Counted from the stretch's first letter, positions 21,411 to 36,268 are shown. The stretch: 64,000 nt of DNA from Argopecten irradians (GCF_041381155.1 NC_091134.1:37593338-37657337); one strand, 5' to 3'. Notes: generated by a model not told the origin, from the letters alone. Numbers and translations: made by a program.

Positions 21411-23360
21411 TATTCTGATAATGGTATTTAAGCACTAAACTATTTTCCTACAGCATCTATGGTCTATATACATATGTAGATGCCAGAGCTTTGCAGACAA
21501 TTTTCATAATACGCTAGTGCGCATTATGAGATGATTGTCTGCAAAGCTCTGGCATCTATATAGACCATCAATACCATATGGAGAATCAGATAGTTTAAGC
21601 TTATACTTAGATTATCAGCACACTTCACTTTAAGATCTCTGCATTTATATTGTTTAAGCTAGACCAGGAAAACCGTTTATCAACGACGATTTAATCTACA
21701 AGATGGAACAGCCATTTTGACGGCGATCAGTTGAAGTCATCACGTCATCATTAGTGACATCATAATGGTCACGATTTTGGTGTCAGTGTTATACCGTCAT
21801 ATAATTCACTTTGCCTTGGTTAGTTTATATAGTAGAAGTGACAAGCAAATGTAAATATAAACAAATGGAAATCCTAATGTAGCAAAAATGTTTATCTTAA
21901 CATATCCGAATAATTGTCTGTATCGATGTATGTATATCCAGTAACACTTTTGTCATGTTATAACATGTGACGATAGTTATGGCAAAGTATAGTCAGTTTC
22001 AGTCTTATGTTTTGGAATTCGATTGAATTTTCAGTTCAACAACACCTGAAAAAGAACCAGACAATACTTTATTTATTGTTTTATTTACTTTTTTAAAAGT
22101 GGGTACTGGTGCGTTGTACGATTACTTACACATGTTGTACTTTGAAAAATCGTATCTTATCGTAAATTGGGATACATTTTTGTGCTGGCATATTTGGCGC
22201 TTTTTATCATCAAAAAGGGGAAGTTTTCCAAATTAAAGCGCTTTAATTATCAAAATAGCGTCAAAGGATTTGCACTGCATCTAAACAACGAATCAGAAAG
22301 CTACCCACTACTGGATCTTTTACTGAGAATGTAATAGGCATTATAGTGGTTTTTTTTTAAAGTTCATTCCAATCAGTTAACTAAAGCAAAAACCATATCC
22401 GAAATTATACGGATTTAAGATACCGTTTAATATATTTAATGTATTTATCGATAGTGATCAGTTTGTGCATTTAACATCCATGTAAATATGAAACTATTTA
22501 TTTTTATGCCCATAATTTGTTTTATTGATCTTAATCCATCTATGAAACAATTTGTCAAGATAGATTAAAATCTAATTTGTCAGAATCACTTTTTCACACA
22601 CAACGATTGATGTTGATTGTTGAAATCATCGCTTTAATGCCGTAGGTATAAATGGGGAAAATCAAACATGTTAGACATGTTTTGAATTTCGTTTTTAATG
22701 TTCCTGCTTCATTCGTGCTTTTTCCGCCCATTTGCGTCACATGTTGTACTAGGAAGAAAAAGCTGACCTCTTTGTTTATTGAAGTATTTTGTGTACCATA
22801 ATGTTAGTTTGGATCATGATCTTAGTTATTACTTAACTTTATGTAATTTACTGTAAACAACTCAATTCTAAGTGTTGCAATAAATTGTTTTCTTATTCGG
22901 TAGTCACTTAGAAATCGCGAAGACATGTCAAGTATTTTTAGCAGTAGAATCACAAGACGCAGAAACGCGAAATTGATTTTCCTCGAAAAAATATTTTAGC
23001 ATGAAACCGAGAAAATAGGTTTGTTTACAGTACTTTTGCGTGCGCTTAATTTCCGCGAATTTCACGATCGAATATTTTTTCCGCGAATTGATATCTTCAA
23101 CGATTCTTTTACAATTAAATTTGAAGGATCTTCCATTCCATTTTAAATCTGCGCAACTTAATCTCCGAGAAAATGTTTTGAAACGGAAATCGTGAAATTT
23201 AGTAACCGCGAAGAAAAGTTGGTAACCAGTATCACTACTTTATTCTGAATATCATCTCTATGTTATATAGATGTATATATGTAATAATCTAATGCACGGA
23301 ACCCTATAATTATAGATCTACAGTTGGTATTAATATTGTCCATAATAAAGTTTTAAAAAG
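21112..23360 (+). other. Probable 3' untranslated region and flank of the mucin gene
   Basis: No coding signal. AATAAA hexamers occur near 22879 and 23344 and could serve for polyadenylation, though neither is proven. A CGCGAA-rich imperfect foldback lies at about 22915-23220 and resembles other non-autonomous elements in the window. All of this is mirrored in the right arm. Confidence 0.4.
21459..21568. repeat. 110-bp near-perfect hairpin in the mucin 3' flank (left arm)
   Basis: ATGGTCTATATA...TAGATGCCAGAGCTTTGC is followed, after a short middle that is itself partly palindromic (CATAATACGC / GCGCATTATG), by the exact inverted sequence ending TATAGACCAT. The stem includes at least 25 consecutive pairs. 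It is either a foldback MITE or a structured 3' UTR element. Confidence 0.75.
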
Positions 23361-26300
23361 AGTTGAATTCGGTTAGATCCTATTGTAAGTGTAAGTCAGT
23401 GTAAATATATAATGGTTGTTCACATATTTTAGTTCTGGTTCATGATCACTTACTAATTATGTTTATTTCATGCCCAATTATGAAATTTAATTTTAAAGTC
23501 ATCATTTCAAGTATGATTTATATTAATGTATCCTTACCTGTCCCTATCTAATAATTTTTCATATTATATGATTTGACAATGCGCAATTTGTTCCTGTGAA
23601 TTAGTTTCAATGAGAAAGTACTGCTGAATAGAATTGAGATACATATTATATTATTGATTTAATTGACAATTAGAAATATTATGTCAGGTGATTTTTAATT
23701 GTAATATTGACAATCGAAATCACTATCTGCAGATTATTTTCATGTATAAACAGGAACATTAAATGGTTTATGTAAGATTACGCTGTATCGTTATTTTTTT
23801 ATTTCTTATTCAGGTATGACCTACTGATAGTCGTTTGGGCATTATACAGATAGCAAATGGAACGGCAGTTCACTGATAATCTTATTCGTTATATTTTTTG
23901 TTTATTTATCATTAAATATTTTATAAGCACATTATTAAATAATAAATCGTTCACGTATCATCATCTCATTAATACATTGTCATTCCGTTGTTATCTTAAA
24001 ATGCAATACATACGATGAAATGTAAAATAAATTTCATAGCATTTCAAAGATGTGTATTATGTGCAATAAAAATTAAAAACATACCTATTATCACCATATC
24101 CAAACTATTAAGATGCGATTGATAAATTACTGTACATAAACTTATTTTCCTGTGCAATTATTTCAAGTATTTCGTGAACGATAAAAACCAACGAAATCAC
24201 AGTTAGAGTTAGAATCATTTAAATTAAGATAGTAAGTGAGACAACTCATGATGTTTTCATCCAGACGGTTGATTTATAACCGATGCATATATCATAAGAC
24301 ATTGTGTTTAAGATTTATCTATTGGGGAGTTTTACGTTTAGACCAATATTTGTTTGTATACAAAATATGTAAAAATGACTTACTTGATTGTCAACAAAGG
24401 AAACTTTGACAGGCGATGCATAACAATATTATTGATAAAACAAATACAAAGAATATTGAACGAGAGGAAACTTTTGGGTATGTGAGACTGCCGCCTTAAA
24501 CTGCCATTTAGTTTCAGCGAAAATAGATTGGGTTACACTACGGTATGTGAATGTGAAGAGAGAAAAAAACAATATCGGTTGGATAAATCAAGGAAATTTT
24601 AATTCGTAAATATTTATTTTGTTTGGCACATGTAGAACAATGCTTGGATTTGATTTAGTCGTAAATATGTAAATTACACGTAGAAATGATCTGTTTATGA
24701 AAAGGACAAGGATTGCCTTAAGTCATTGTCGCTCAATGACATAAGTATTTTTAAACCCAACATCAAAATACCATGCAACAAACTATAAACAAAAGTTAAT
24801 GATACGTATCAAGCAACACTGTTAAAAAACACTTAATGATAGAAGATATATATATAGGGCAAAAAATATAAACAATACTAATTGGTTCATTTCAAGAAAA
24901 CTGTTCTGATACAATGTATATCATAGATGCACTGAGGAGTGAAGCGAATAGAAGTAAGCGATATTCAGAATGGAGGTATCCTTTATAACCCTTAATGTAA
25001 ATAAATGGAAAAATAAAACAGTGCTTATAGTGAATGCAGAATATTTTTAAACAATGGTTAATGGTAATTATAGAACACACATATATAAAATAGAATAGCT
25101 ACAAACCAAGCAATCAATACGTACTGAGGCCAATCCGATTGTCGACTTGTGTATTATCGTAATAACTACAAAATGTAGTTTGAATACTATTCTACAGCCA
25201 ACAAAACGACATATATATTCTGGTCATAAACACAACTCCATTCCCAGTTTGTGTTAAATCATGAATATTAATTTCATGAAAAAGCCAATCTTACAAATTA
25301 ATGAAAAATATTGATGTATCATATTTACTCCGTTTAAAAAGTTGTACGCATGACAGAAAAAATACGATTTTTATATGCATCTTATGACCGAACTTATTAA
25401 GGGGCGTTCAAATGAGATTTTTAATCTCATCAAATAGTAGATATACAAAAAAAAGTCGTATGCATAAAAAAAATCACTTTCAACGAGTGGGCAGCTGACT
25501 TAATGTTATAACCTCTATTTAAAGCTAAATATATCCACACGGCCAGATTCGATTAGGTACATATATAGCTTGAATATTTTTTCTTTGTATAATACAGATT
25601 TATCTCCCCTTTTCGAGTTGGTATCAATTGTGTCATCGTTACTTTGTGAGCAAAAATGAAGTCGTTTGCTCTGAAAAATATGACGTTAGACCTAAATGAA
25701 CATGACGTAATAATCAATCAATATTTATCCGCAAGGACAGACAACTCGGTAATATGCAAATATTATAATTGCCGCGCGGGGACAAAATTGGAAAGATAAA
25801 ATACGTTCAATACAATGAAAAGCATACTAACAAATTATCCAATCCCATCGTAAACGCATTTGCGAATTTCACCTCACGAAATGTGTCTCTCGTTAACTCT
25901 TTTAGTTACCTATTAAATCTATTTGGCCGAAAACAAATATGAACACTTGGAACAAATATAAGATAGGCAGCTGTGATCATTGATAAAATATATCAATACA
26001 AATATAACATTACTACATGATTTTACGAATCAATTAAGCAAGGTAGGAAAATAGTTGTGTTTTTAAGCATACCATTGATGATGAGATTCCGCCTTTTCTT
26101 TAAGGAATAAAGTATTAGAACAAAAACTAGCTAAATTAATTTTGCTATATAGTCTGGTAGCCAGATATGTAACCCCGGCCCCTCTGCCTCTACACACACA
26201 TTTTGACTTTCGACTGGCTTTTTTTCTGAACCTATTTGACCCATAAATTCAGGAAACATTGGTTTGGGGTTTGTACGCACGTCCTACCTTGGAACACTTT

Positions 26301-26407
26301 GAAAAACACACCTTATCACTAAAATGGTCTGATAACATTTAGACAAATAAAGAGTATGTATTGTATATACAAATGAAATAAACACAGGTACACTGTTATT
26401 TGTTCCA
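23361..26407. other. Non-coding part of the left arm
   Basis: AT-rich intergenic sequence. I see no gene. It is duplicated inverted at 55814-58700. The stretch 24620-24940 aligns poorly with the other arm, an indel-rich patch. Confidence 0.5.
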
Positions 26408-27479
26408 CATTTAATTGTGACAGGTTGGCTGCATATAAGTTTTCTGAGAATTGAATTACCAGGAAATCTTAGTTGTGTCAAATTTATCGGGTAATGAATC
26501 CAAATAATGTTAACCGAAACCGAAGCTAAGGGATATTACCGAAAATTCGTACAGATCAGTGCAACGCAATTCTGGTTTCAAATGGAGACAGACCAAATTC
26601 TTTGCCAAAACTGGAATTTAATTATATTAATGCGATGTATATGCCTTAGATACGTGGCATTATGGCATCACAAGAGGATAAAAAGACACTGCAATGTTAC
26701 CAAAAATAGAATGTTCTGTCAATATCTGCATGTATCTACCTTAGCCATGCAATGTCTATTTCAACTGCAATGCTTTATTTAAAAGTATTTTTATCGTCTC
26801 AATAACTAATACCAATATTAAATGCAGTACATCGATTTCAATCCATCACACAGAAAGAAAGTCTTACATCTTGAAACCATATGTTATCTAAATAAAACAG
26901 CGGTCATACTTGCCGTGTTTATCAATAAGTCCACACAGCCAATTGGCCAATTGTTCAGACGTTGAAGTCCTATTTCTTCTCCTTCATGTGTTATCTACAT
27001 TGTTTGGAGTATTTATTTTATGACACAAGTTGGGTCGGCATACCTGTACCACAAGGATTTTTACCTGCGGTTCCCCAGCCTTTATCTCTCCTTGTCTGTA
27101 AGGCTAATGGATAACATGCCGATAAGCCTTACACTGTATACGTATTGATATTACTATCAACGAAGGAACGACATTACGGTACTAGGGACTTCCTTCTCTC
27201 TCTCCCTAGGGATTCTATTGATTCTGGTTAAGGTCCAGCCAGAAGGTCACCCCGGAATAAGGGACACTGGTGTACTCGTTATCCTTACCACTGCGCGTGC
27301 GAGTAGTGCCACAGGAATCCGGTCTCTCAGAAAGCACAAACAACTACAAGCGTCACTTTAATCAAATGTTAATGGTGTAGACACCTCCGGGGTTTACCAA
27401 TGGAGACTTGATAATTCAACACAGTAGAGGATGTGGGAGATTTGAACCGGACGTTTAAAACTTGATTCTATTGGATATC
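26408..27479. other. Unique sequence between the left arm and the cadherin gene
   Basis: A short open frame at 26507-26782 has no recognisable motif. The region just before 27480 is the likely promoter of the cadherin gene, but no TATA box or other element could be assigned with confidence. Confidence 0.35.
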
Positions 27480-27506
27480 ATATTGGACTTAATACACTAA
27501 GGACAG
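27400..27506 (+). other. Possible untranslated first exon of the cadherin gene
   Basis: The sequence ends AGGACAG and is followed by GTAAGAGTT at 27507, a strong donor. The ATG exon of the cadherin gene begins behind an acceptor ending at 36257, so an upstream untranslated exon is required. This would leave an 8.75-kb first intron. The 5' limit is arbitrary. Confidence 0.35.
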
Positions 27507-30500
27507 GTAAGAGTTCTTCCATTACCATATTATCCGTTTTGATTGTTAATAGCATGTATTGTCATATTGCATAAAAGTGGTAAAAAAGGTATTATTGCTG
27601 TATGAAAAATATTGTTAACATCAACTTGTAAAGCTAAAATATCAAGTTAAATGCTATAAGACAGTGTATGGTTTAGGCCCTTGTTGGATACAAATCCATC
27701 ATATTTTCAACTAAGTGTTACAAACTTAAGCTTTTGTATTTGAAATATTTAATGAATTCCTTTTATATGGTGGTAGTTTTGCTATTATTACAGCTTGGAT
27801 TACAGTCATCTAAATTTAAATCTAACGGTTCTATACGTCTTCATAATTGAATATAAATTATTACTTTACAATGTTTGGCATCATCTTTGAATGTTATGAA
27901 GATGTTATTCTGACATATTGTTCTTGGATGTAGCATTATGATGATCAAAAGCACTTGGATGTATTTGGGAAAACATCAATATCTGTGGGGTAAATGGCAT
28001 AATCACAGACAGTACCTGTCATGACAGTATCTGTACAAGAACACGGTCTTAACGTTAATTATTTATGTAATATCACATATCCGCCTTTCCATTAATACAA
28101 CTGAGCTGTTGTTCAAATGTACAATGTTTACGATGCAGTGCTTACTGTTGATGAATAAATAATAACAATACAAATCAAATCGATATCACTTAAAATTAAT
28201 TTGTGACAGAACGCCTATCTTCAACGTGTCTTATCGTGTGAAATAGATTATGGAAATCAATATCGCACGGCTGTGTTGTTATTTCATGTTGTTTTATCAG
28301 TTATTGAACATTATGGGGTTGATATGAGGTATTGCAGTATAGGCATGAACAGGGGAGCATTCATACCAGTTAGGGGTACTTATTCATTTTTCACGCAACC
28401 ATATTACGGATATAAAAGTACATAAACTGAGAACAAAGATAAAAATTACATCACATATGTGAAAGACGGAAACTTATTCCTGTTAACAATCTGGTTCTAT
28501 TTTCTTTATGTTCATCAGGAATCTTCGATAATTAATTGTGATTCTTTCTTAATCCACGATTGAGTTAAAATCAATGTTGAAGTGACACCATTCCGGAAAT
28601 ACCTTTAAAACTATTTTATTTACCTCTATCATTTGATAACTTTACGCAATGCTTCTAATATAGGAAGTACTAGGCCATTTTTTGGTCTTGAAGTTGAATT
28701 CCTCAAGGAGGTGTTCTTGGTCCATGTAGCTTGCAATCAATATGCATATCAAATAATGTGAATGTTATCGAACTTGAAAACAAATTACATGTCTAGTACA
28801 AAGATTGAAGACCTTTGATTAGGGTAATATAGTGTTTATGTCAACCTCGATAATTAAAACAATTAATGACCTCTCTCTCAGTATGTGTATCATTCTACTA
28901 GGTCAATATTATAAGACTCTTTCATATGTGGATATGAAGGATAGGGATATTCTACCCGAGGGTCACAAAATGTAGTAAAACCCGAGGCTTGCCATAAATT
29001 CGAAGAAATCCACGACCGGAAGTCAATTTTTCATACATGAAAAAATTACGTGATATTTTCAACACAAATTCCGTTTTCTGCATCTGTTATAGTAAAACCA
29101 GTCATATTTGTGAAAAAAATAAAATATTACCGAGGAAATGGAGATTTTGTTGACGCCGTGACGTCACGAGGCTTTATTGCATAGGTACCCATACAATACA
29201 GCCTCAGGCGACATGAGTGTATTGCCCTAGACCAGCTAGTATTACACTCGTAGGTATGAAAGAATACAATACCATATATACCTCAAAAAGGGATCGTCTG
29301 TAATTGATGGAGAGTTTCAGCTGTTAAATTAACATCCGACAACTACTACATACAACATAATTTGGGGAAATATTGTGTTATCATCTTAACTATCTTAAAT
29401 ACTTGGACATGTAAATGGTCTTTGATTGAGTTTGTTGTTTACACGACAAATGATGTGTTTGGTTACATGCAAGATAAGGGTTCAAGTGTTAAAATTGTTT
29501 TTGCATTTGTCCTTTATCTGAACACCTGCACATGATGATCCTGACAAAACATCAGTTTCATAAATCAAAACCGGGTAAGTTATTGTTGCCAATTTACAAT
29601 ATCCGAATCTCTTTTTTTAAATGGACTGTTCACTGCATTTAACCATCCATCTGTTACTTTAACATCTAAAACAGTAAACTTAGGATACTTAACCGCATAA
29701 AATATAAACGTCAAGCAAATTTAGATGAAGATATAGCTGTTGAATTCAAATTAGGAGTAAACTATTTATGTATATTTTTGTCTGGTCATAATACAGCAAT
29801 TTACCAATAATAATTCACGCGCTTGTAAAACAACAGGAAATCAATTTGTATGTAGCTACATGAATCACATTACCTGCGTTTTCTCCGTGCCTTGAGATAA
29901 GATAATGTTTTTCACATTTGATATGAGCAGGCATATCTTAAGACTTCCTTGTTAACGCATGTTTAGACATAGGTCATGCTATTCAATTCCACAAAATTAA
30001 TGGAGTTTTGACACTAACTTAATTTACTATGGAATAATTTTACATCTAGATACATACAATGAAGTATAGTATCGACTGAGAACAAAAGATCAAGTAACGT
30101 TTTGTTGTAGTGTCTGATTTAAAACAATCGTGTAGTTTATATGAAACTGCAACGAATTCAATAACAAACTAAAAGAAATAAACCGGTTTAAAGACTGTGG
30201 TTTCATAACTTTGATAAGCAAAGTTGGGAAGGTAGGGAGGGCGGCATATTGTTTGACAATCCATAAATCGATTCCACGGAAGCAAAATCGAGATAACACA
30301 CGAATCTGGTTACTTGCTATGTCAAAACTTGAACGTTTTGCATTCGCTTAGAATATTTGTTTTTTTGTGTTCCGGAATGTCAAGACGGCGTTTTATTTTT
30401 TTATACATTTATTACACGATAAGATATCCTTATCTGTACCTTTCCATGTCGCCACCACAAACACAAGCATGTAAGTTATATCCTGCATACTTCAATTGTA

Positions 30501-32120
30501 TTCTGCAATCCCATGTTAATGGTACCTCAATATTTTCCCTTAACATGACGTTTTGGAGTTATTCTTAAATCAAATAATACTACGTATAGATGATACTGTA
30601 AAAGAACAAAATAAGAATTAAGATTCATATTCGGAATTGTACGTTTCTGCAGTTTTTCATGATGATGGTTTAGTCTATCTGAATTAATGAATATTAAGAT
30701 AAATATTTGATCCTAAACTCAAACTTAATCTTACCAACATAAAGTGTATCAGCATTCTTCTACATAATTTAGGGCCAAAAGATATGTCTGGTTATGACCA
30801 TTTAAAAAACGTACAGATAAAACTCATACTAGGAAATTTCAATATTTCAAGTTTTTTATGATCTCACTATTGATTTAGTAAGTTTAGCTTTCCAATCGAT
30901 TTCAAATAAAAATATGGTCGATGATCATGCGCTTTCTCAAGTATTCAAAAAGTGGTTATTAAGATATATGGTGCGTGCCGTTGTTCAAGCAGGTCATGCG
31001 AGGTTGTTAGGAGTTGATCGGGTTTATATCTAAACATAATGTCACCGTTTATCCTCGTTGTGTCCAATTCGCTCTTTTCACAGCTATGTAACATTGAGTT
31101 ATATCTACATAATTAACTCAAGCATGGAATATTTGCTTTATAAGAGCAAAAGTGTCAAATTGCACTTTGAATTCTCATTCATATATAATTCATACTTAGG
31201 ATGAATCCGATCCGTTGGGTTACTGTCAGTAGTAGCTACATACCAACATAGCCATGCGAGAAAAAAGTAATTGTTTTATTAAACTTTACAAAACAAATCT
31301 CATTCACTGAGCTTCCGCTCTTTATTAGAGTACGCATGTCTACTCTGGAGATAACAGTTTACACATAATTGTAATTCTTTCAAAATCAAAGATAGATTTC
31401 ATGGCAAGGACTTGATATCGTAGCCTTATCGCTAAATTAATTCATATTGTATAATTATTATCGCCTAAATCATGACCTAATCAAATAAAGCGAGGTGTGC
31501 CATGGGCGAGGTTATCCAATTCAATGCCATACCATCACTGCTCACGGTACATTATACATCTCCAGAAATTTGTTGTGTGAGAACAACTTGTGTACGAACC
31601 AAGCCCATTTGTTTGAAATATTTGGTAACCTTTCTAATACAAATACGTGTTATCGTGACTTTAGCCGATATAGAATGGGTGTCATTGTGTTTTAAATTCC
31701 GGGGTAGCCGTGAGATACAGCTGTAACTACTTGTCTGACGTCGTAATGTATCCCACATATTTACGACTGGTCAGAGTAACAGCAAAACCTTAAGTCTAAC
31801 TTGTGAAACTGATATCTATTGCAGTAATTCAATGATCATTATTTAAAATAATGTACCAATATTTTATTAACACTACATGGTTATATTAGGTAAGTGTTAA
31901 CGGTAAAAACATTCATTATAAAAACGCGTCAGAAAAGCAACGTCAAAACGACGTCATTATGTTTTACGCAATATGTCGGCAACATCGCACGTTATGTCTT
32001 AAGTCACCAGAGATGTAAATGCCTGAAAGTGTCTTTAAGATTGAATTCTTTTTATTATATACACTTGTGTGCCTTTTTTGACGTCATTTGACCATTTTTG
32101 TTGATATTTTTTTTCTTCTT

Positions 32121-32252
32121 AATTTGCGTTGTAATTATCTTTATTTGGCGATGTTATTTCTTCTCATTTGGCGTTGTTATTTCTCAATATTGGACGTTGT
32201 AATTTCTCAATATATGACGTTGTGATATCTCCCCATTTGGCATTGTGATACA
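32121..32252. repeat. Minisatellite, about six units of 22-24 bp
   Basis: Units run like ATTTGGCGTTGTTATTTCTC, with variants ATTGGACGTTGTAATTTCTC and ATATGACGTTGTGATATCTC. It is non-coding and lies in the presumed first cadherin intron. Confidence 0.65.
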
Positions 32253-33571
32253 CGTGTGATTGATGTGACAGAGCCATCGTGGTTTTCTATTCATAATTAT
32301 ATTCATAAATAGACGTCGTTTTATCCCCCTTTGGATATGATGAGTCTACATACCCTAATTAATTCCTTTTTTACTTTGCTGTACACCTGCTATCGGTAGA
32401 ATAAAGCTACTGCCATTTTTAGCTGGGCAGTATAGTGTTTTATCTCAGTGTATTGACCATGTGTTAAATGTAATGGGTGTTTTAGTGTTAATACTGGGTA
32501 ATGTTTGCTCTTCATGCTATCGATGTGACAGCTCACCACATTGTTTTTACATTTTCCAATAACAATGATGTCATCTGTATTGTCGAATAATCTTCTTTCT
32601 GGTTTGAACCAGATAACGCTGTTTTTTCTTCAATATTTGATAACGTTACATGTCTCCTGGGGGCGTTAGTGTGTTATTCTTTAAGTAGCCACAATATCTG
32701 TACATACGATTCATGGCTGCTAATCCTTTTCGTTACTATTCCTGGTATTGGTAGTAATTGGTAGTGTTAAGTCCAGTAACATGTCTTTACTTCTTCACTC
32801 ATCTTGAAACTATGGATATTTCATTATATTCAATGAAATTACTTTTGAAAAGTGATTTAATTTTAGTCTCAAATTTATATCTAAAAATAGAAAACAGCAT
32901 AAGGTTAACAACATAACCAAAACTGATATCGATCCTTGAATTCCGAAGATATATCTTGTACTGGTCACAGGGTATAATGTACAAACCGTGTTAGGTATCG
33001 AAACGTACCGGTAAAGTAGTTACCATATTCGTCACAAAAAGCGAGCATGGCGCTTGGAAATTAAAAAAAAAAACATGAAGTAGCGCTTACATTTCATAAA
33101 AATAAAATAAGAGTAAGCCATTAATCAATTTGCAAATGAAACTTTTTACAGTTTTCATGATTTCAGTCTTGGCATTGGATTTAAGATAGGTGAAATTCAG
33201 GCCTCAAAAAGGGAGAGGGGCGCCTATAGGGACAGAAATACTTATCGGGTCGAATACGGTATTGGTTGGGTGAGGACTGTGCATTTTTTTTATTTATTGC
33301 GGCTGTGCATGCGTTTGGTAACATATTATTACAGGTATGGGAATGTAGTAATAATTTTTGTTTTGTCTTTTAAAAAATCAGACGGTTAGTATAGGGTTCA
33401 TGTCCAGTGCATTACTTCATATATAGACCATTTTCGGGGGAAGGAAACATTATATGTCTTATATTGCTGAGAGTCTAAATGTTGGGATATATAACGCTAG
33501 AACGAATATACTTACCCGACGTACTATACTTCCAAAACGTCTGTCAAAAAGTCTTTTGAGCTACAGTATTG

Positions 33572-33694
33572 GGTAAAGTACAATTTTCCGTCGATTAGTC
33601 CACCTTCTGGTGATTATGACGTTACGAAACTCACGTCAAATGATGACGTCATAATCACCGGATGGTGGCTAATCGACGGGAAATTGTACTTTCC
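33572..33694. mobile_element. Foldback MITE, 123 bp
   Basis: GGTAAAGTACAATTTTCCG through TGGTGATTATGACG is matched by the reverse complement of CGTCATAATCACCGG through GGAAATTGTACTTTCC, with few mismatches. A nearly complete hairpin with a short centre rich in ACGTCA. Confidence 0.7.
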
Positions 33695-36268
33695 ATGTCG
33701 TTTTGGGATCTCGAAACTTCCGTATTAAATAAAGCATGAAAGAAATATTACAAGCAAAGACCTATTGTTTGTATGTTATCCTATCTACCCATGGAAAAGC
33801 TTACTTTCATCTGACCAGTATGATACTTGGTAAGGGTTCATTACCGACAATGGTATCTGTACTTATTGGACAGTAACATGTGAGGCCACAATGTCATTTG
33901 GTTCTAACCGGAGACAATCCATCCTTTACCACTTTACTCACTATCATGGCTATGGAAGGACTAATGCCTGCTAAACATTTCGCTTAAAATACTCTTTATT
34001 GTTGATAAAAACAGCTTGATTTTATGTATGTGCACAGACAGTATATCTTCGTGTGAAATTCACTTTTTTTGCCCCGATTCTCGTGAAATTCGCGTGAATT
34101 CACGTGAAATTCCACATGAAGAAATATTGCCTGTGTATGTCATAGCAATGTCTCGAAGAATCCTGTATTACATATTATTTTTACTGGCTTTTTGCGAAAA
34201 CAAGCTTTTAAACCTTATATTTGAAATGGGAGAGCTGTGAAAAGTATGAAAATGAAAATAAGTGGCTGCAAAAACACTATTGGTGTGCAGTTTTTGCTAA
34301 TGAATGCACAGTAAAAAATATATTTATCATGATTTGTATGTAAGAAATAAAGATTAGGACAATTTCACGTGACAGAGCCATGATTTATTGCTGCAGTTAC
34401 CACCATTCTTACATTCCTATGTAGTATAGTACAACACACCGATAAATCCTTAAAGTAAATCTAGCAGAGAATTGTAACATACCCCACAGTCATGTACAAA
34501 TAAAATAGCAGGTATGGAAGTGTGATAAGAGGTGCCGTAAATAACACGACGTCAGGGTATCAAAATAAAAAAGATATTCATGTAACATAGATAAGGGATA
34601 CTAAAACGACTTGGTAAAATACAACCAAACTGTTTAAATCGTAAATCGTCTTGACCAGTAGTTATTGCTTGTGCAATATGGTGTTGGGCGTTAACACATA
34701 TTTTATATAATATTTTTCTTGATATTTTAAAATACAGACCAACGTATATAAGGAAAATAATCACATAAATTATTTGCCTTATATAACGATTTATGAATAA
34801 TTTCTTATATTTTGATCTCCACAATAAAATCTGATAGAGGATTTTTCATCATTAATTTTGATAGCTTTGTGTTTAATCTTAAATATCATTTGGATTATTT
34901 TAGCGGTTGTTGATGAGATTACAAATTATTTATTTCCCAGAAATTTTGGCTTCCAGACAAAGCTTTGAGCATAAAACAGTCGTTTGCTTAGGTTGTGGCT
35001 AAATCAGCAATCACCTTGTCGTAAAGTAAGAACATTGTTACTTCTACACGACCATTTTGTACTATGATCATTATGTTATTCTGGTCATGTTCCTACTGGT
35101 ATCTTTATTCCATTCATAAACAATGTTTGTGTAAGTTACATATTTTTGACTTATTAAGACATACGCAATGATAAGAAAGACTTTTGTTGAAATCATTTTA
35201 ATTTCATTCATACACTGTTAGGCTTTCTGCTGCAAATTAAAATACGTAATTGAAATTTCAATTGATTTGATATTGATCGGTGGCTTTATATGGTACGTCG
35301 ACACAGAGTCAAGTATATGAGGAAATGATATATATTTTGATAAAGTTGCTTAAAATTAAGCATGCAAGTAATGCGATAACTGTAAGAAAGATATCAACAA
35401 GTTTGGTGACAGCGTGAAGCACTCAACGAAGCGTTAAATTCCCTAGTAGTATGAAAATTGTGATGAATGTTAGTATTTACACACTTTACATGCCCTCGGA
35501 CAACTCATCGATTTATATCTTATTGTCAAGTTGTTATAGCTAAAGGCGGTACAGATACTAACACCAATTAATGCTTATCGGAACTGATAGCTCAAGGGTT
35601 CGATTCCAATAAGTTATCTGTTATTGACGGAATGTTTGTTCAGCCCCGCTCAGATGTAGTCGTCTGTGAGTCGTACTCAACACAAATGGCATATATTTTA
35701 TCTATCTTACATACCTTGGTTAGTTAATTGGTTAAAGATGTGTCCTTGAATATTGAGATTTTGTTCTTTCAAATCAATAATTTGCATGTCCAAACAATAA
35801 GAATTTTTTTCCACTTATTTGTACCAGAAAATTGTTTATGCATTATTGTTTAAGACTATCTCTTTAATTTCAATTTTCTGGATTTGATCTACTGTTTTAA
35901 ACATCTCACGTCAATTATTAGTCATTATGATGCCATTAAAGATAATTTTTGCCTGGTTTGCAATTAAAAGTGCATAATTTCCGTTATTATTTTGATATAA
36001 TATCGTTCGTTTGTGCGTTTTAATATTTTGTTCTTCATATCAGTCTGGCTTGCTAGTACACGTGGTGGATGATTGATAAGGTATAGATGTCATTGTCTGC
36101 TTATCTCAAAAGGATAACATGCATTGTTAACCATATCAATTGTGTTCTATATTTAGACACGTATTTATGAATATATACCAAACATTATATGACATAATAA
36201 AATCACCCAGTATTATTTTAATGTGTTTGGAATAATCAGTTAAACGTTCTTTTGTAGAAGGACAAATA

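Larger units (their letters stand above)
18340..26407 (+). repeat. Left arm of a large inverted repeat (at least 8 kb)
   Basis: Position 18340 pairs with 64000 and 26407 with 55814 in reverse complement. The pairing was followed by eye through the mucin exon 4 end, intron, exon 5, the 110-bp hairpin and the 3' flank. Similarity stops abruptly after 26407. Differences are scattered substitutions plus indels, for example a different stretch at about 24620-24940. The left limit is unknown because the right arm leaves the window, so the arm may start well before 18340. Confidence 0.9.
27507..36257 (+). other. Long non-coding stretch, probably first intron of the cadherin gene
   Basis: Only short chance open frames. 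It contains a minisatellite (32121-32252), a foldback MITE (33572-33694) and a CGTGAAATTC-rich short repeat at about 34050-34120. A region at 28930-29270 with CCCGAGGGTCAC / CCCGAGGCTTGCC phrases may be another old element. Confidence 0.4.

Noticed and set aside
35530..35640. tRNA-like sequence with a GGTTCGATTCC B-box
   Set aside because: No convincing A-box or four-arm cloverleaf could be drawn. At best it is a tRNA-derived repeat remnant or chance.
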